A stretch of DNA of 64,000 bases from Sulfotelmatobacter sp963788225. GTDB taxonomy: Bacteria > Acidobacteriota > Terriglobia > Terriglobales > Acidobacteriaceae. Below the pieces are notes generated by a model. It saw only the letters and a list, made by a program, of their open reading frames with translations. It was not told the origin of the DNA and did not search any database. Numbering within the stretch: the stretch's first letter is position 1; every line of letters begins with the position of its first letter. The DNA is taken from NCBI GenBank assembly GCA_963788225.1, contig CAWBGI010000006.1, forward strand, positions 186,001 to 250,000, read 5' to 3'. Positions 9,028 to 18,600 of this stretch are shown piece after piece. The translations under genes were made by a program, and so were the position numbers.

Positions 9028-10080
9028 GTGGATGGAGAAGAGGCACGCGTGGAGAAACAAAAGTTCGAGGAACGCTATTCGCGGCAAATTCTGTTTCGCG
9101 GAATCGGAGCGGAGGGCCAGCGGCGCATCGCCGCAGGCCATATTGCGATTGTAGGCTGCGGAGCAACCGGATCGGCACTGGCATCATTGCTGGCGCGCGC
9201 GGGCGTTGGCGCGCTGCGCATTATCGATCGCGATTATGTTGAGGCCAGCAATCTGCAGCGGCAATCTCTGTTCGAAGAACAGGACGCTGCAGATTCAGTG
9301 CCCAAGGCGATTGCCGCGGCGCGCAAGATCGCAGCCTTCAATTCGGAAATTGTGGTAGAGGCACGGGTTGACGATGTGGTTCCCGGCAATATTCATGCGT
9401 TACTTGAAGGGATGGATGTAATCCTCGATGGAACGGATAATTTCGAGACTCGGTATCTCCTGAATGATTATGCCGTGAAGAATTCTGTGCCGTGGATCTA
9501 CGCGGCAGCTGTGGGCAGTTACGGCGTCACGCTGAATGTGCTGCCGGGGAAAACCGCATGCCTCTCGTGTATCTTTCCGGATACGCCTCGAGGAATGGTC
9601 GAGACATGCGAGACTTCGGGAATATTGAACACGGCGGTGAACGTGGTGGCCTCGATCGCGGCCACGGAGGCTGTGAAGTTGCTGGTTGGCGGCGAGGCAG
9701 CAGAGCATCTGCGCAAGACGCTGTGGTCGTTTGATGTGTGGAGGAACGAGCACGCAGAGATAGCTGCGGCGAATCCGCGGCCGGGGTGCCGCGCCTGTGG
9801 GGAGCGGGATTTTGTGCATCTGGCGGGCGAGGGGCGCCCACACATTACGATGTGCGGAAGAAACTCAGTGCAGATTCACGAACGCGCCAGGCCCATCGAT
9901 TTTGCCGAGATGCAGCAGCGGCTGGAAGCTCACGGCATCGTACGGCACAACGAATTCGTGTTGAAGTTCTGGCGCGAACCTTATGAGATGACGCTGTTCC
10001 CCGATGGCCGGGCCATCATCAAGGGAACTACGGATACCGGGCTCGCGCGCAGCTTATACGCGCGGTTTGTTGGGAGCTGA
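9028..10080 (+). CDS. ThiF/MoeB-family adenylyltransferase (E1-like, sulfur-carrier activation)
   Basis: A 350-residue E1-like enzyme that adenylates the C-terminal Gly of a ThiS/MoaD-type sulfur carrier. Visible are the nucleotide loop IVGCGATGSALASLLA (about residues 42-57), the Arg/Lys pair in NLQRQSLF and VPKAIAAA, the DGTDNFETRYLLND motif, zinc CxxC pairs (CLSC, CRAC) and the likely catalytic Cys in VETCETSGILN. A C-terminal extension with FPDGRAIIKGTTD is typical of stand-alone ThiF/MoeB proteins. GTG at 9028 is used; GTG at 9049, preceded by GGAG/AGAGG, is also possible. It is divergent from the Omp85 gene. It is a different branch from the E1-like enzyme at 23.1 kb and has no ubiquitin-like partner beside it. 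Confidence 0.88.
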   Translation: MDGEEARVEKQKFEERYSRQILFRGIGAEGQRRIAAGHIAIVGCGATGSALASLLARAGVGALRIIDRDYVEASNLQRQSLFEEQDAADSVPKAIAAARKIAAFNSEIVVEARVDDVVPGNIHALLEGMDVILDGTDNFETRYLLNDYAVKNSVPWIYAAAVGSYGVTLNVLPGKTACLSCIFPDTPRGMVETCETSGILNTAVNVVASIAATEAVKLLVGGEAAEHLRKTLWSFDVWRNEHAEIAAANPRPGCRACGERDFVHLAGEGRPHITMCGRNSVQIHERARPIDFAEMQQRLEAHGIVRHNEFVLKFWREPYEMTLFPDGRAIIKGTTDTGLARSLYARFVGS

Positions 10081-10097
10081 ATAGCGGCCGGCTTCCA

Positions 10098-10189
10098 GAA
10101 TTGTTGATTGCTGATTGTTGATTGACGAGCCAAACCTAGTCGGATATTGGTTTTTCAATCATCAATCAGCAATCATCAATCAATAATTC
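10098..10189. repeat. Intergenic inverted repeat built from ttgattg/caatcat units
   Basis: The left arm (10098-10124) has three ttgattg-type units and the right arm (10155-10189) has the complementary caatcat/caatcag units. It lies between the convergent ends of the thiF-like and S53 peptidase genes, so it could act as a two-way terminator. It resembles the other short-unit hairpin repeats in this window in layout but not in sequence. Confidence 0.55.
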
Positions 10190-10246
10190 TCTTCGGCGCA
10201 CAAATAGCGGCGCGACCCAAAGGCCGCGCCGCTTCGATGTTCCACG

Positions 10247-11869
10247 CTACGTACCCGTTCTCATCGCTTGCTGCGCGGGCACACCTAACGCTGCCGCAAT
10301 TTGAGTCCCGACTGGCGATCCCAGCCCAGTGCATGCATTCCATCCCGGCCCGGCGGAGTAGGCTCCGTTGTTACCGGAAGTAATGCTATTGAAATCCCCA
10401 TTGGGGTTTTGATACAGCAATGCGTTGATAAAGCCCGCGGGTTTCCCAAGGCTCTGGTTGATGAGCGCGATCAACCCGGCCCAGAGAGGCGCCACAGCGC
10501 TGGTCCCTCCGATCACATCCGGTTGCCCGTCGACCAGAGTAACGTAGCCGGTGGTAGGATCGGCATCGCCCGCCACATCAGGAACGCCGCGTCCAACATT
10601 GTGATTCGGATTGGCGGAAGGCGGCACATTTGCCGCAGTCTGCCAACTGGGAAGTGGGAAGACGTCGCTGATGCCGCCTCCGGATGCGCCTTCGTTGTTT
10701 GCCAGCTCGTTCCAAACGATTTCGCTGGTGATGGTGTTGCCCGAAGCCATCAACTCCGTGCCTCCACAAGCCAGCACATTCGGACTCGAGGCCGGGAAAT
10801 CAACGTGGTTCAGCCCGTCAGTTACGCCGTCGGTTGAACCATCGTCTCCCGAGGCAACGCAAACGGTTACTCCCATCGCGGCGGCCGCCTGGAAGGCCTG
10901 ATCCATCGAGGTCATCGCCTGCTGCGTCCACGAAGATTCAGGACCGCCCCAGCTGATCGAAACTACAGACGGATTATTCGTGCTGTCGTGTACGGCGGTT
11001 GTGATCGCGTTCAGAAAACCAGCGTCCGTGTTCTCGGCAAAATAGACTGCGATCTTGGCCGCGGGGGCGATTGATCCAGCTACCTCAATATCCAACATCA
11101 CTTCGCCATCCGGCCCGTTCGGGTCTCCCGTGGGATTGTTGCTGCCGTTGCCGACGGCAACCGCGGATACGGTTGGCGTCTCGGTCAGGTTGAGTTGATT
11201 CCAGTAGCTGGTCAGGTCCGTGGGATTGTATCCGCCGCCCAACTCGATCAACGCGATACATTCTCCAGAACCATCTACCCCCGTGGGAAAGTTGTAGAGC
11301 GTGGCGATTTGCGGAGGCGTGTAAGACACCCCCTGGGCCGCAGCGGCACGGGCGCCACCGACCCCACGCCGCCTACGAAAATGCGGTTTGGCTTGAGGGC
11401 GATTATCCAGGCCAAAAACACCCTCGACCACATCCTGCAGTTCCACCGGAAGCTGGACCGGGCCGGTGCGTCCGCGATACTTGCCACTGGGATGCTCGTA
11501 CTGCTTCAACTCGACGCCAAACGCCTGATTCATCGCAGCGACAGTGCCGGAGAGAATCACGGTTCGCCGTGCTGGGCTTTCTTCCTTTACTGTGAGTTGG
11601 TGTAAGCGGGCAAATGATTCTACACGGGCAATGCTGTCGGCATCCGCGCCATGAAGCTGTTCAAATTCTTTACGGCTCAAAATGGTGCGCTCGCGAACCG
11701 GTTTCTTGATCTCGTTCGCGTCGACAATCGGCTTTCTCACGGCGCTGGGCCGCAAACGAATGGTTACGTCTACTATTTCACTGGGGTTGGCTGGGCCTAT
11801 CTCTCGCGCTCCCTTGAGCGGAGCGCGCTCACTACCGGCAAGTTGAAAACTTTTCTTCGGAGTAGACAT
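10247..11869 (-). CDS. S53 (sedolisin/kumamolisin) acid serine peptidase with pro-domain
   Basis: A 540-residue peptidase. Residues about 35-165 are the Pro-kumamolisin activation domain (RTILSRKEFEQLHG, VELQDVVEGVFGLDN). The catalytic domain follows, with the Glu/Asp pair in GEVMLDIEVAGSIAP, the oxyanion Asp in CVASGDDGSTDG, and the nucleophile in GGTSAVAPLWAGLIA. The tail GPGWNACTGLGSP is the usual calcium-site end. No Sec signal is seen at the N terminus, as is common in this family. ATG at 11869 follows a strong ribosome site (aaaggagatatat). It is likely a secreted or acid-active enzyme for protein scavenging; no partner gene lies beside it. Confidence 0.92.
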   Translation of the reverse strand: MSTPKKSFQLAGSERAPLKGAREIGPANPSEIVDVTIRLRPSAVRKPIVDANEIKKPVRERTILSRKEFEQLHGADADSIARVESFARLHQLTVKEESPARRTVILSGTVAAMNQAFGVELKQYEHPSGKYRGRTGPVQLPVELQDVVEGVFGLDNRPQAKPHFRRRRGVGGARAAAAQGVSYTPPQIATLYNFPTGVDGSGECIALIELGGGYNPTDLTSYWNQLNLTETPTVSAVAVGNGSNNPTGDPNGPDGEVMLDIEVAGSIAPAAKIAVYFAENTDAGFLNAITTAVHDSTNNPSVVSISWGGPESSWTQQAMTSMDQAFQAAAAMGVTVCVASGDDGSTDGVTDGLNHVDFPASSPNVLACGGTELMASGNTITSEIVWNELANNEGASGGGISDVFPLPSWQTAANVPPSANPNHNVGRGVPDVAGDADPTTGYVTLVDGQPDVIGGTSAVAPLWAGLIALINQSLGKPAGFINALLYQNPNGDFNSITSGNNGAYSAGPGWNACTGLGSPVGTQIAAALGVPAQQAMRTGT

Positions 11870-12195
11870 ATATCTCCTTTCGCTCAGGCCGAGGCGGGCG
11901 CGAACGGCAGAGCAGCGTTGTTGCCGAAGTTCTTTTCGGGGACTTTACCCAGGAAAGGAGCTCAGGCTCTGCAATTCGGCGGATCGGTGCTGGCCTGTTG
12001 CTGAAAAAGCTAGCACACACTGCCGCAAAACCAAGGTGTTGTTAGTGCCTGTTACGAAACCCGAACAGCCGGAACCCAAGTCACACCGTCTTCTTGCCGC
12101 AGTGACTCACATCACGCGCAGCCGTGCCGCGGATCATCGCTCGTGGAGACGCTAAGGTCGAGAATCATTATGAGGAAGTACGAAAGGGGACCGTC
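11870..12195. other. Divergent intergenic region without a recognised gene
   Basis: This 326-bp gap separates the leftward S53 peptidase from the rightward RsbRD-like gene and must hold both promoters. No convincing -35/-10 pair, riboswitch or repeat was seen. Only the ribosome sites at both ends are clear (aaaggagat on the minus strand near 11873-11881, and aaagggga before 12196). Confidence 0.4.
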
Positions 12196-12669
12196 ATGAT
12201 CATCACTGCAAGGTTCGTCCGCCTCATTGAGGACCACTCCGACGCCTTGGCTAGTGGTCTCCTGGAAAAAGTCCAGCGATCCACCTATTGCGCGGGCTTT
12301 GCTAAGGTTCCGCCACAGGAACTGAAGGAACGGGTCTACGACATTTACCGCCACCTGGGGGAATGGCTGCTTCAAAAAAATGAAGGCGATATCGAGCAGC
12401 GCTACATGGAAATTGGCCGGCGCCGCGCCCAACAGGGTGTGCCGTTGAGTCAGGTCATCTGGGCAATTGTTTTGACGAAACAAAATCTCTGGGAATTCGT
12501 GCTCGACGAGGCGTATCCGGATCGCCCGGTCGAGATCTTGGGGAAGCAGGAATTGTTGCAGCTTCTCGACCACTTCTTTGACCGGGCCATGCACTCCTCC
12601 GCCGTGGGCTATGAGCAGGCGGGAGCGAGAGCCAAAGCAGAAACGATGAGTGAGATGGTTAGGTCATAG
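12196..12669 (+). CDS. Small helical protein resembling the RsbRD N-terminal (globin-fold sensor) domain
   Basis: 157 all-helical residues. The pattern RFVRLIEDHSDALASGLLEK, then a Tyr/His-containing stretch (VYDIYRHLGEWL), then YMEIGRRRAQQGVPLSQVIW resembles the N-terminal domain of RsbR-type stressosome sensors, which lack haem. There is no STAS, kinase or output domain, so a signalling role is inferred only. The ATG at 12196 was chosen because aaagggga lies 6 bases before it; a GTG 72 bases upstream lacks a ribosome site. Alternatives are a stand-alone protoglobin-like or other four-helix sensor. Confidence 0.5.
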   Translation: MIITARFVRLIEDHSDALASGLLEKVQRSTYCAGFAKVPPQELKERVYDIYRHLGEWLLQKNEGDIEQRYMEIGRRRAQQGVPLSQVIWAIVLTKQNLWEFVLDEAYPDRPVEILGKQELLQLLDHFFDRAMHSSAVGYEQAGARAKAETMSEMVRS

Positions 12670-12814
12670 CCGAGTGACGAGGGTTAGCGCCCTTCTAAGA
12701 ACGTGATTGAGGACACAAACGGCTGTGACGATGGGCATTGGCCAACTTTCGCGGGAAGATGAGGATGTAACTAGAAGAGATGGCACCGCTTAGGGTACAT
12801 AAGGGGGAACGGCC

Positions 12815-13686
12815 ATGAAGGGCACAATCGAGATTCGGGAGGACAAAGTCGAAGAAACCCCGCAGGTGGAAAGAGGGGTAGTGTCGGTAGCTTCCCTGGA
12901 GCGGTTGATGGCTGCGCCGATCCAGGTCCGGCCGATGTTCTCAGACAGCTTGCTCCGGGATGAGGGCCAGAAAGGCCGGCAGACGTGGGCTACGCTGGCA
13001 TCCTTTTTTGTGCAGTGCATGTTCTTGGGAATATTGCTGCTATTGCCGCTGTATTTCACCCAGGAACTGCCGAAGTCGCAATTGCTGACGTTTCTAGTCG
13101 CGCCGCCACCCCCGCCTCCGCCCCCACCCGCCGAGCAGCAAATGGCTAAGGTAATGAAACAGATCCAAACCGATCTGCTATCTGGCGGACAGCTCCGGGC
13201 GCCGACACGGATCCCCACAAAAGTCCAAATGATCAAAGAAGAAGAAGCGCCGCCGCCGATGCCTGGCACGGGTGGCGTGGTGGGGGGCGTACCCGGTGGA
13301 ATTCCCGGTGGTCAGCTCGACGGAGTGATTGGAGGAATCGTGAATTCCACGTCCAATCTGGCGTATTGTGCCCAAGTTGCAGCCGGTGGTGCCGCAGCGG
13401 GTGCGCATTTCGCAAGGCGTGACGAAGGGTATGCTGATTCACCAAATACCAGCCGACGTATCCGCCGCTCGCCAAAGCCGCTCGCATTCAAGGAGAGGTT
13501 GTCCTGAAAGCCATCATCAGCAAAGAGGGTGAAATTCAGGATCTGCAATTAGTGAGTGGGCACCCGATGCTGGTACCGGCAGCCATTGATGCGGTGAGAC
13601 AATGGCGTTACCGGCCGTACCTTCTGAATGGGCAACCGGTTGAAGTGGAGACGACGATCACGGTTATCTTCTCGTTGCTCGGGTGA
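12815..13686 (+). pseudogene. TonB energy transducer, broken by two single-base frameshifts
   Basis: The first frame (from ATG 12815, ribosome site aaggggg) gives a cytoplasmic lead, one membrane helix (about residues 67-90), a nine-proline run and the GGVVGGVPGGIPGG linker typical of acidobacterial TonB. Near 13364 the sense switches to the next frame, which reads IVPKLQPVVPQRVRISQGVT, and near 13438-13441 it switches again to QPTYPPLAKAARIQGEVVLK and on to a perfect TonB C-terminal domain (GHPMLVPAAIDAVRQWRYRP) ending at TGA 13684. Both changes are the same sense (one extra base each). As written, the protein stops after 230 residues without its receptor-binding domain. Two sequencing insertions are as likely as true decay, because the C-terminal domain shows no other damage. 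Confidence 0.85.
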
Positions 13687-13877
13687 AAGTTAGGAAGAGT
13701 CCGTTACTGCGAAGAGGGCTTCGAATAAATCGCAGTGAACCTGCGCCATGCGTTTTGGTCCGGCTGGCTCAGCCGCATCTTCTTTCGAGACCATTCGGCA
13801 CCCCGATTTCAGCATCACTTCGTGCCAAACCCATGTCGTTCGGTGTATCCTTTCTTAGCTTCCTCCCGACTTTCATC

Positions 13878-15605
13878 ATGTCCAACCCGAGCACTCCAGA
13901 ATCCAAAATTACTTCTGAATCCGCCGCTGCAACCGACGAGTCATTCGGCGATCTGCTTTCCCAGTACGAAAAAAGCCATTCACGCAAGAGTGAAGACGGC
14001 GGCAAGCAACTCGTGGGCACGGTAATTGTTGTTTCCGGCGACTCGATCTTTCTCGATATCGGCTTTAAGAGCGAGGGCATTCTGCCGCTGGCTGTGCTGG
14101 GCGCCGGCGAAACTGTGAAGCCCGGCGACAGGCTGCCGGTCTCCGTCACGGGGCGCGACCCGGAAGGCTATTACCAGCTCACTCGCGCCAAGGTTTCGCG
14201 CCCAAAAGATTGGGCTGCTCTGGAGAAGGCCTTCGCCGACAAGGCAACCATCGTAGGCACGGTGACGGGCGTGATCAAAGGCGGGCTCAGCGTGGATGTG
14301 GGAGTGCGGGCGTTCATGCCGGCCTCGCGCAGCGGAGCGCACGACGCCGCCGAGATGGAAAAGCTGGTGGAGCAGGAAATCCTTTGCCGCATTATCAAGC
14401 TCGACGTTACGGAAGAAGATGTGGTGGTCGATCGCCGCGCCGTAGTCGAAGAGGAAGAACGCTCCGTGAAAGAGCGCCGCTTCACGGAGATGAAAGAAGG
14501 CGATACCGTAAGCGGCACCGTGCGCAGCCTCACCGATTATGGCGCGTTTATCGATCTGGGCGGCGTAGACGCCCTGCTGCACGTGAGCGACATCGCATGG
14601 AGCCGAGTCAATAAGCCCGCGGACGCGCTTTCTGTGGGGCAGCAGATTGAAGCGAAAGTGCTCAAGATTTCCACGGACTCGGACAAGCGGCGCATTTCCG
14701 TCGGCATGAAGCAGTTGCAGCCGCATCCCTGGGACGCAGTCGCCGGAAAATACAACGTGGGGGAGCGCGTGCGCGGAACCGTGACCCGCGTGGCTGAGTT
14801 CGGAGCATTCGTGGAGCTGGAACCTGGAATTGAGGGGCTGATCCACGTTTCGGAGATGTCGTGGGGAAAGAAAATGCGCAGCGCGAGCACGCTGGTGAAG
14901 CCGGGCGAGATCGTCGACGCGGTGATTCTGGGCGTGAACGCCGCCGAGCGCCGCATGTCTCTTGGCCTGAAGCAGGCGCTGGGCGATCCGTGGGCCGACG
15001 TGGCGCAGAAGTTTTCCGTGGGCACAACGATTGACGGGCCGGTCACCAGCATCACGAAGTTCGGAGCATTTGTGCAGCTGGCTGAAGGCGTCGAGGGCAT
15101 GATTCACATCAGCGAGATGAGCGCTGACAAGCGCATCAATCATCCCCAGGAAGTAGTGAGGCTAGGGCAACTGGTTAAAGCTCAGGTTCTCGCCATTGAC
15201 GTCGAAAAACGGCAACTGCGTTTGAGCATGAAGCAACTGGCGCCGAGCGGCCTCGACGAATACATCGCTGAACACACGGAAGGCGATGTGATTACGGGAC
15301 GCATCATCGAGGTTTCAGGAAGCCACGCGCGGGTTGAGCTGGGCGAAGGCATCCAGGCAAGTTGCCATATCAAGGCAGCGAGTCCCGTATCCGCAAAAAA
15401 CACGCAGGCTGAACTGAAGTCGCCTGCAGCCAATAACGCAAAGCCTGATTTGTCGTCACTTGGATCTATGCTGCAAGCGCGCTGGAAGGGCGGAAAGCCT
15501 GCCGGCGGCGCGGAACCAGATCTGGTCAGCGCTGGACAGATTCGCAAGTTCAAAATCGCGAAACTCGATCCGGCTGCGAAGAAGATTGAAGTGGAGGTGG
15601 CCTAG
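13878..15605 (+). CDS. rpsA: Ribosomal protein S1 (six S1 RNA-binding repeats)
   Basis: 575 residues with six S1/OB repeats beginning near residues 44, 123, 211, 297, 384 and 470. Repeats 3-5 are the most canonical (for example YGAFIDLGGVDALLHVSDI and FGAFVELEPGIEGLIHVSEM). It binds mRNA on the 30S subunit and helps initiation. The length is near that of E. coli S1 (557). ATG 13878 gives the start MSNPSTPESK and an acidobacterial-type lead SFGDLLSQYEKSHSRK; an ATG at 13833 or GTG at 13683 would add poorly conserved residues. No strong Shine-Dalgarno precedes it, which is usual for rpsA. It converges with the kinase gene 40 bases away. Confidence 0.88.
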   Translation: MSNPSTPESKITSESAAATDESFGDLLSQYEKSHSRKSEDGGKQLVGTVIVVSGDSIFLDIGFKSEGILPLAVLGAGETVKPGDRLPVSVTGRDPEGYYQLTRAKVSRPKDWAALEKAFADKATIVGTVTGVIKGGLSVDVGVRAFMPASRSGAHDAAEMEKLVEQEILCRIIKLDVTEEDVVVDRRAVVEEEERSVKERRFTEMKEGDTVSGTVRSLTDYGAFIDLGGVDALLHVSDIAWSRVNKPADALSVGQQIEAKVLKISTDSDKRRISVGMKQLQPHPWDAVAGKYNVGERVRGTVTRVAEFGAFVELEPGIEGLIHVSEMSWGKKMRSASTLVKPGEIVDAVILGVNAAERRMSLGLKQALGDPWADVAQKFSVGTTIDGPVTSITKFGAFVQLAEGVEGMIHISEMSADKRINHPQEVVRLGQLVKAQVLAIDVEKRQLRLSMKQLAPSGLDEYIAEHTEGDVITGRIIEVSGSHARVELGEGIQASCHIKAASPVSAKNTQAELKSPAANNAKPDLSSLGSMLQARWKGGKPAGGAEPDLVSAGQIRKFKIAKLDPAAKKIEVEVA

Positions 15606-15645
15606 CCGGCGAGGACTGAGTTCGGCAAAGTCCTGCCGCCAAAAC

Positions 15646-18600
15646 CTACCGCTTGGGGGAAAAGGCGAAGTTGGAAATCGCAAGATCCCGGTCCTGAGGG
15701 ATGAGAAAGCCAAACTTACCTTCGATGAAACTACGCGGCTTACCCCCGTACAAGGTGGGCGCATTCCCGCGGTCCCAGGAGTCCAACGTTTGCCAGCTGC
15801 CCTTTTGCAGGCTGTAGCGCTGCAAGAGGGTTTTGGGCGCAACATCCAGGCTGATGGTGACGGACTCGCTGTTCTCGGGAATCTTGAATTGAACCTTTGG
15901 AAACTCGTGCTTCTTCCCGCTTACCACCTCTGTGCGATAGAAAAACTTCCCATCCAGTTGCATCTCGATATAGTTCTCGTTGTCCAGGTAAGCGACGACC
16001 CAGCGGATCCTCGCGCCTGAAGAGAAGGGATTGTGACTATGATGCGTCCTGAGGGTGAAAATATAGTTCCCGCCGTGGCCTTCTGAGTTGTAAAGATCGA
16101 AACCTCCGCCGCGCCGCACATACCAACCGTCTTGCAGCGTCCACGGATGTTCCCATCGATCCATTCCCACGCCTCCATTTGGATTCGAAGGGTGAAGATT
16201 CACTGATTTCGTTTCATTTGCCCCGAGAATCACGGTGGTGGAGGTGGACTGGCTGTCCGGCGCCTTAGCAATCACCGTGTATGTCCCTTCCTGCAAAGAG
16301 ACCTTCGAGGAACCATTAAATTGCCGCACGGTACGGCCGGACTGCTCGATAGTCACTTGAGTGTAGGCAGTTGCCACCACTTCCAGAGTGCCCATGGCCA
16401 TTTGCAAGTCAAGATCGTTGCCCGATATCCGAGTTTGTTGTCCCGCAGTAAACTGCCGTTCGACGCGCTTAGGCAGGTAGCCCGGAACGGCGAAATTGAG
16501 AGTGTGTTGACCGGGAGCAATGTCGCTGCGAGTAAAGATTCCGTCAGCACCCACAGATCCGAGGGGCGAATTGTCCAGCGTGATTTGCGCGCCTTTAGGA
16601 AGATGTTCCAGGAGCAGAGTGGCCACTTTTGGCAGCGTTTCAAAGACAAAGCGCAATCGGGCTTCCTGCCCTTTGACGATGGAGACGGTCTGCCCAGGCG
16701 TGTCCTTGAAGCCTTCCTTGTGAAGGTGGACCGAGTACTGAGCCGCCTTCAAATTGGGGATGTGCAACTGGCCTTGCAACGTCTTGCCCCGGTACAGCTT
16801 GCCATCGAGAAACACTTCGGCGTTGTCTTCGTTGGTGAGGACAAGCATGCTGCCGACCTCACGGTCCGCATAGACGATCGCGTCGAGAGCCGGAGCAGCG
16901 CCCACCTCGAAAGACATTTTGCGCGCCGCTGTTCCGTTATTAAGCACAATTTCATGCACTCCCATGCTGAGGCCGTTGATGAGAAGCCCGTCTGCGCTAG
17001 TGCGACCGCTGGGTTTTGCGTCAACCGTCACCGGGACACCTACCACACTGCTCCTGATGCTGGCGTTTCCTCCGGAGGTGCCCACTAGCACGATCGTAAG
17101 CTGATGGATGGGCAACGATGGAGAGACTACCGGCAGTTCGTTGGGCGCCGTCTGGAATTCGACGGTGACGTCTTCCCCGCGCTGCCCTCCCGCAATGCGC
17201 AGCACGTGATGACCGGCGGCAATGTCGGGCAATCTGAGCGCGCCGCTTTCCAGGTCGCCGACCTGCTGATCGTCCAGCCACACTTGCCCGTTTCCCAGGT
17301 CTGGCGCAGCAATCCGCACGGCTTCCGGCAATGGTTGCAACCTGACCTCAACACTCATCGGCGCTCCAGGGTGCACCGAGAATGGGCTCTGCGCGAGTTG
17401 ATATCCAGGGAGCGATGCCTCCAGTTGGTAGTCTCCAGGTGGCAGATCGATTTGCCGGTCGGATTTACCGTGCTCCTCGCCGCCGATTCGCAACATGGCT
17501 CCGGGCGGAATGGTGTGAACCTGGACTTGCACGGGCGCGACGGCGACGACTTTGGGATGACTTTGCAAGAAACGCCGGCCCAACAATGCGATGACCGGCA
17601 GGCAGATTGCGATACCAGCCACGATCAACCCAGGCTTGAGCGCAGGGCGCAGTTTTGCGACCGCTGTGCTCGACACCGCGCGAACCGGCGTTTTGGACTT
17701 CGGTTGCGTCCCGGGTTTTGGTTCCGCACCACGCTCGCCGCGGTCCCTGACGACGCGTTCGATTTCGCGAGCAATGGTCTCAAGTTCAGGTTCCTCGGGA
17801 TATTTCCTGGCAAATCCTCGTGAGCGTTCGTAAACCGAGGCGAGTTGATCTGTGTCTGCAGCGGCGGCAGCTTCTTGCTTCAACCCGCGCGCCTGTTCCA
17901 GATCGCGAACCCGGCTCTGCCGCTGCCGCACCTGGGAAATTTCTTTGTTCAGCGTTTCGCGAATTACAGAAAGCCGGGCTTCGGAGGGAAACGCCGTCAA
18001 ACCTTGCTCGACTTCCACGACGGCAGATTCCAAATCGCCTGCGGCCTGCAAACGCCGCGCATGGGAAGCACACCGGACGATTTCCTCCTCCCGCTTGCGA
18101 TCCTGCACTTGCGACCGAATGCTGCGAGCCAGGGTGTGGCTGGGATCCAGTTCGAGAGCTTGGGCGGCAAAGGCCTCGGCAGCGCGCCAATCGGTATCTA
18201 ACGAGATCTGGGCGCGCTCCACGAGCATGTCACGTAGGGCTGCCAGGACGACGGGATTGCGCGAATCCAGTTTCTGAGCCTTGCGGATGGTCTCAAGACC
18301 TTCCTCGATTTTCCCCTGCCGGCACAGTTCCTGCCCTTGGGTTAAAAGTTGTTCAGCATGGGTGGCGCGTTCATTTCCCTCATGAGCCAGCTTACCCAGG
18401 TTGACCAGTTCAGGGTCGTTCGGAAATTCGGCCTGGGCGGTCTGGAGAAGTTCCAGCGCGCGCGAGTAGTTTCCGATTTCCCTTTGCCGGTCGATCTGTT
18501 CCACCCAGCGCGCCTTCGCTGCATCTCTCACCTGTTGGTCGCGGCGTTTTTGCAGGCGCTCGATTTCGAACTGCAGGCCGGGGTAGGGACTGTAGATGGA

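Noticed and set aside
9028..10080. The ThiF/MoeB-like gene as part of the ubiquitin-like system
   Set aside because: It is 13 kb away, has the C-terminal extension and catalytic Cys context of sulfur-carrier enzymes, and no Ubl or E2 is beside it.
12815..13507. A complete 230-residue TonB-like gene with a short unusual C terminus
   Set aside because: The true C-terminal domain continues in two other frames directly downstream, so the short product is the result of frameshifts.
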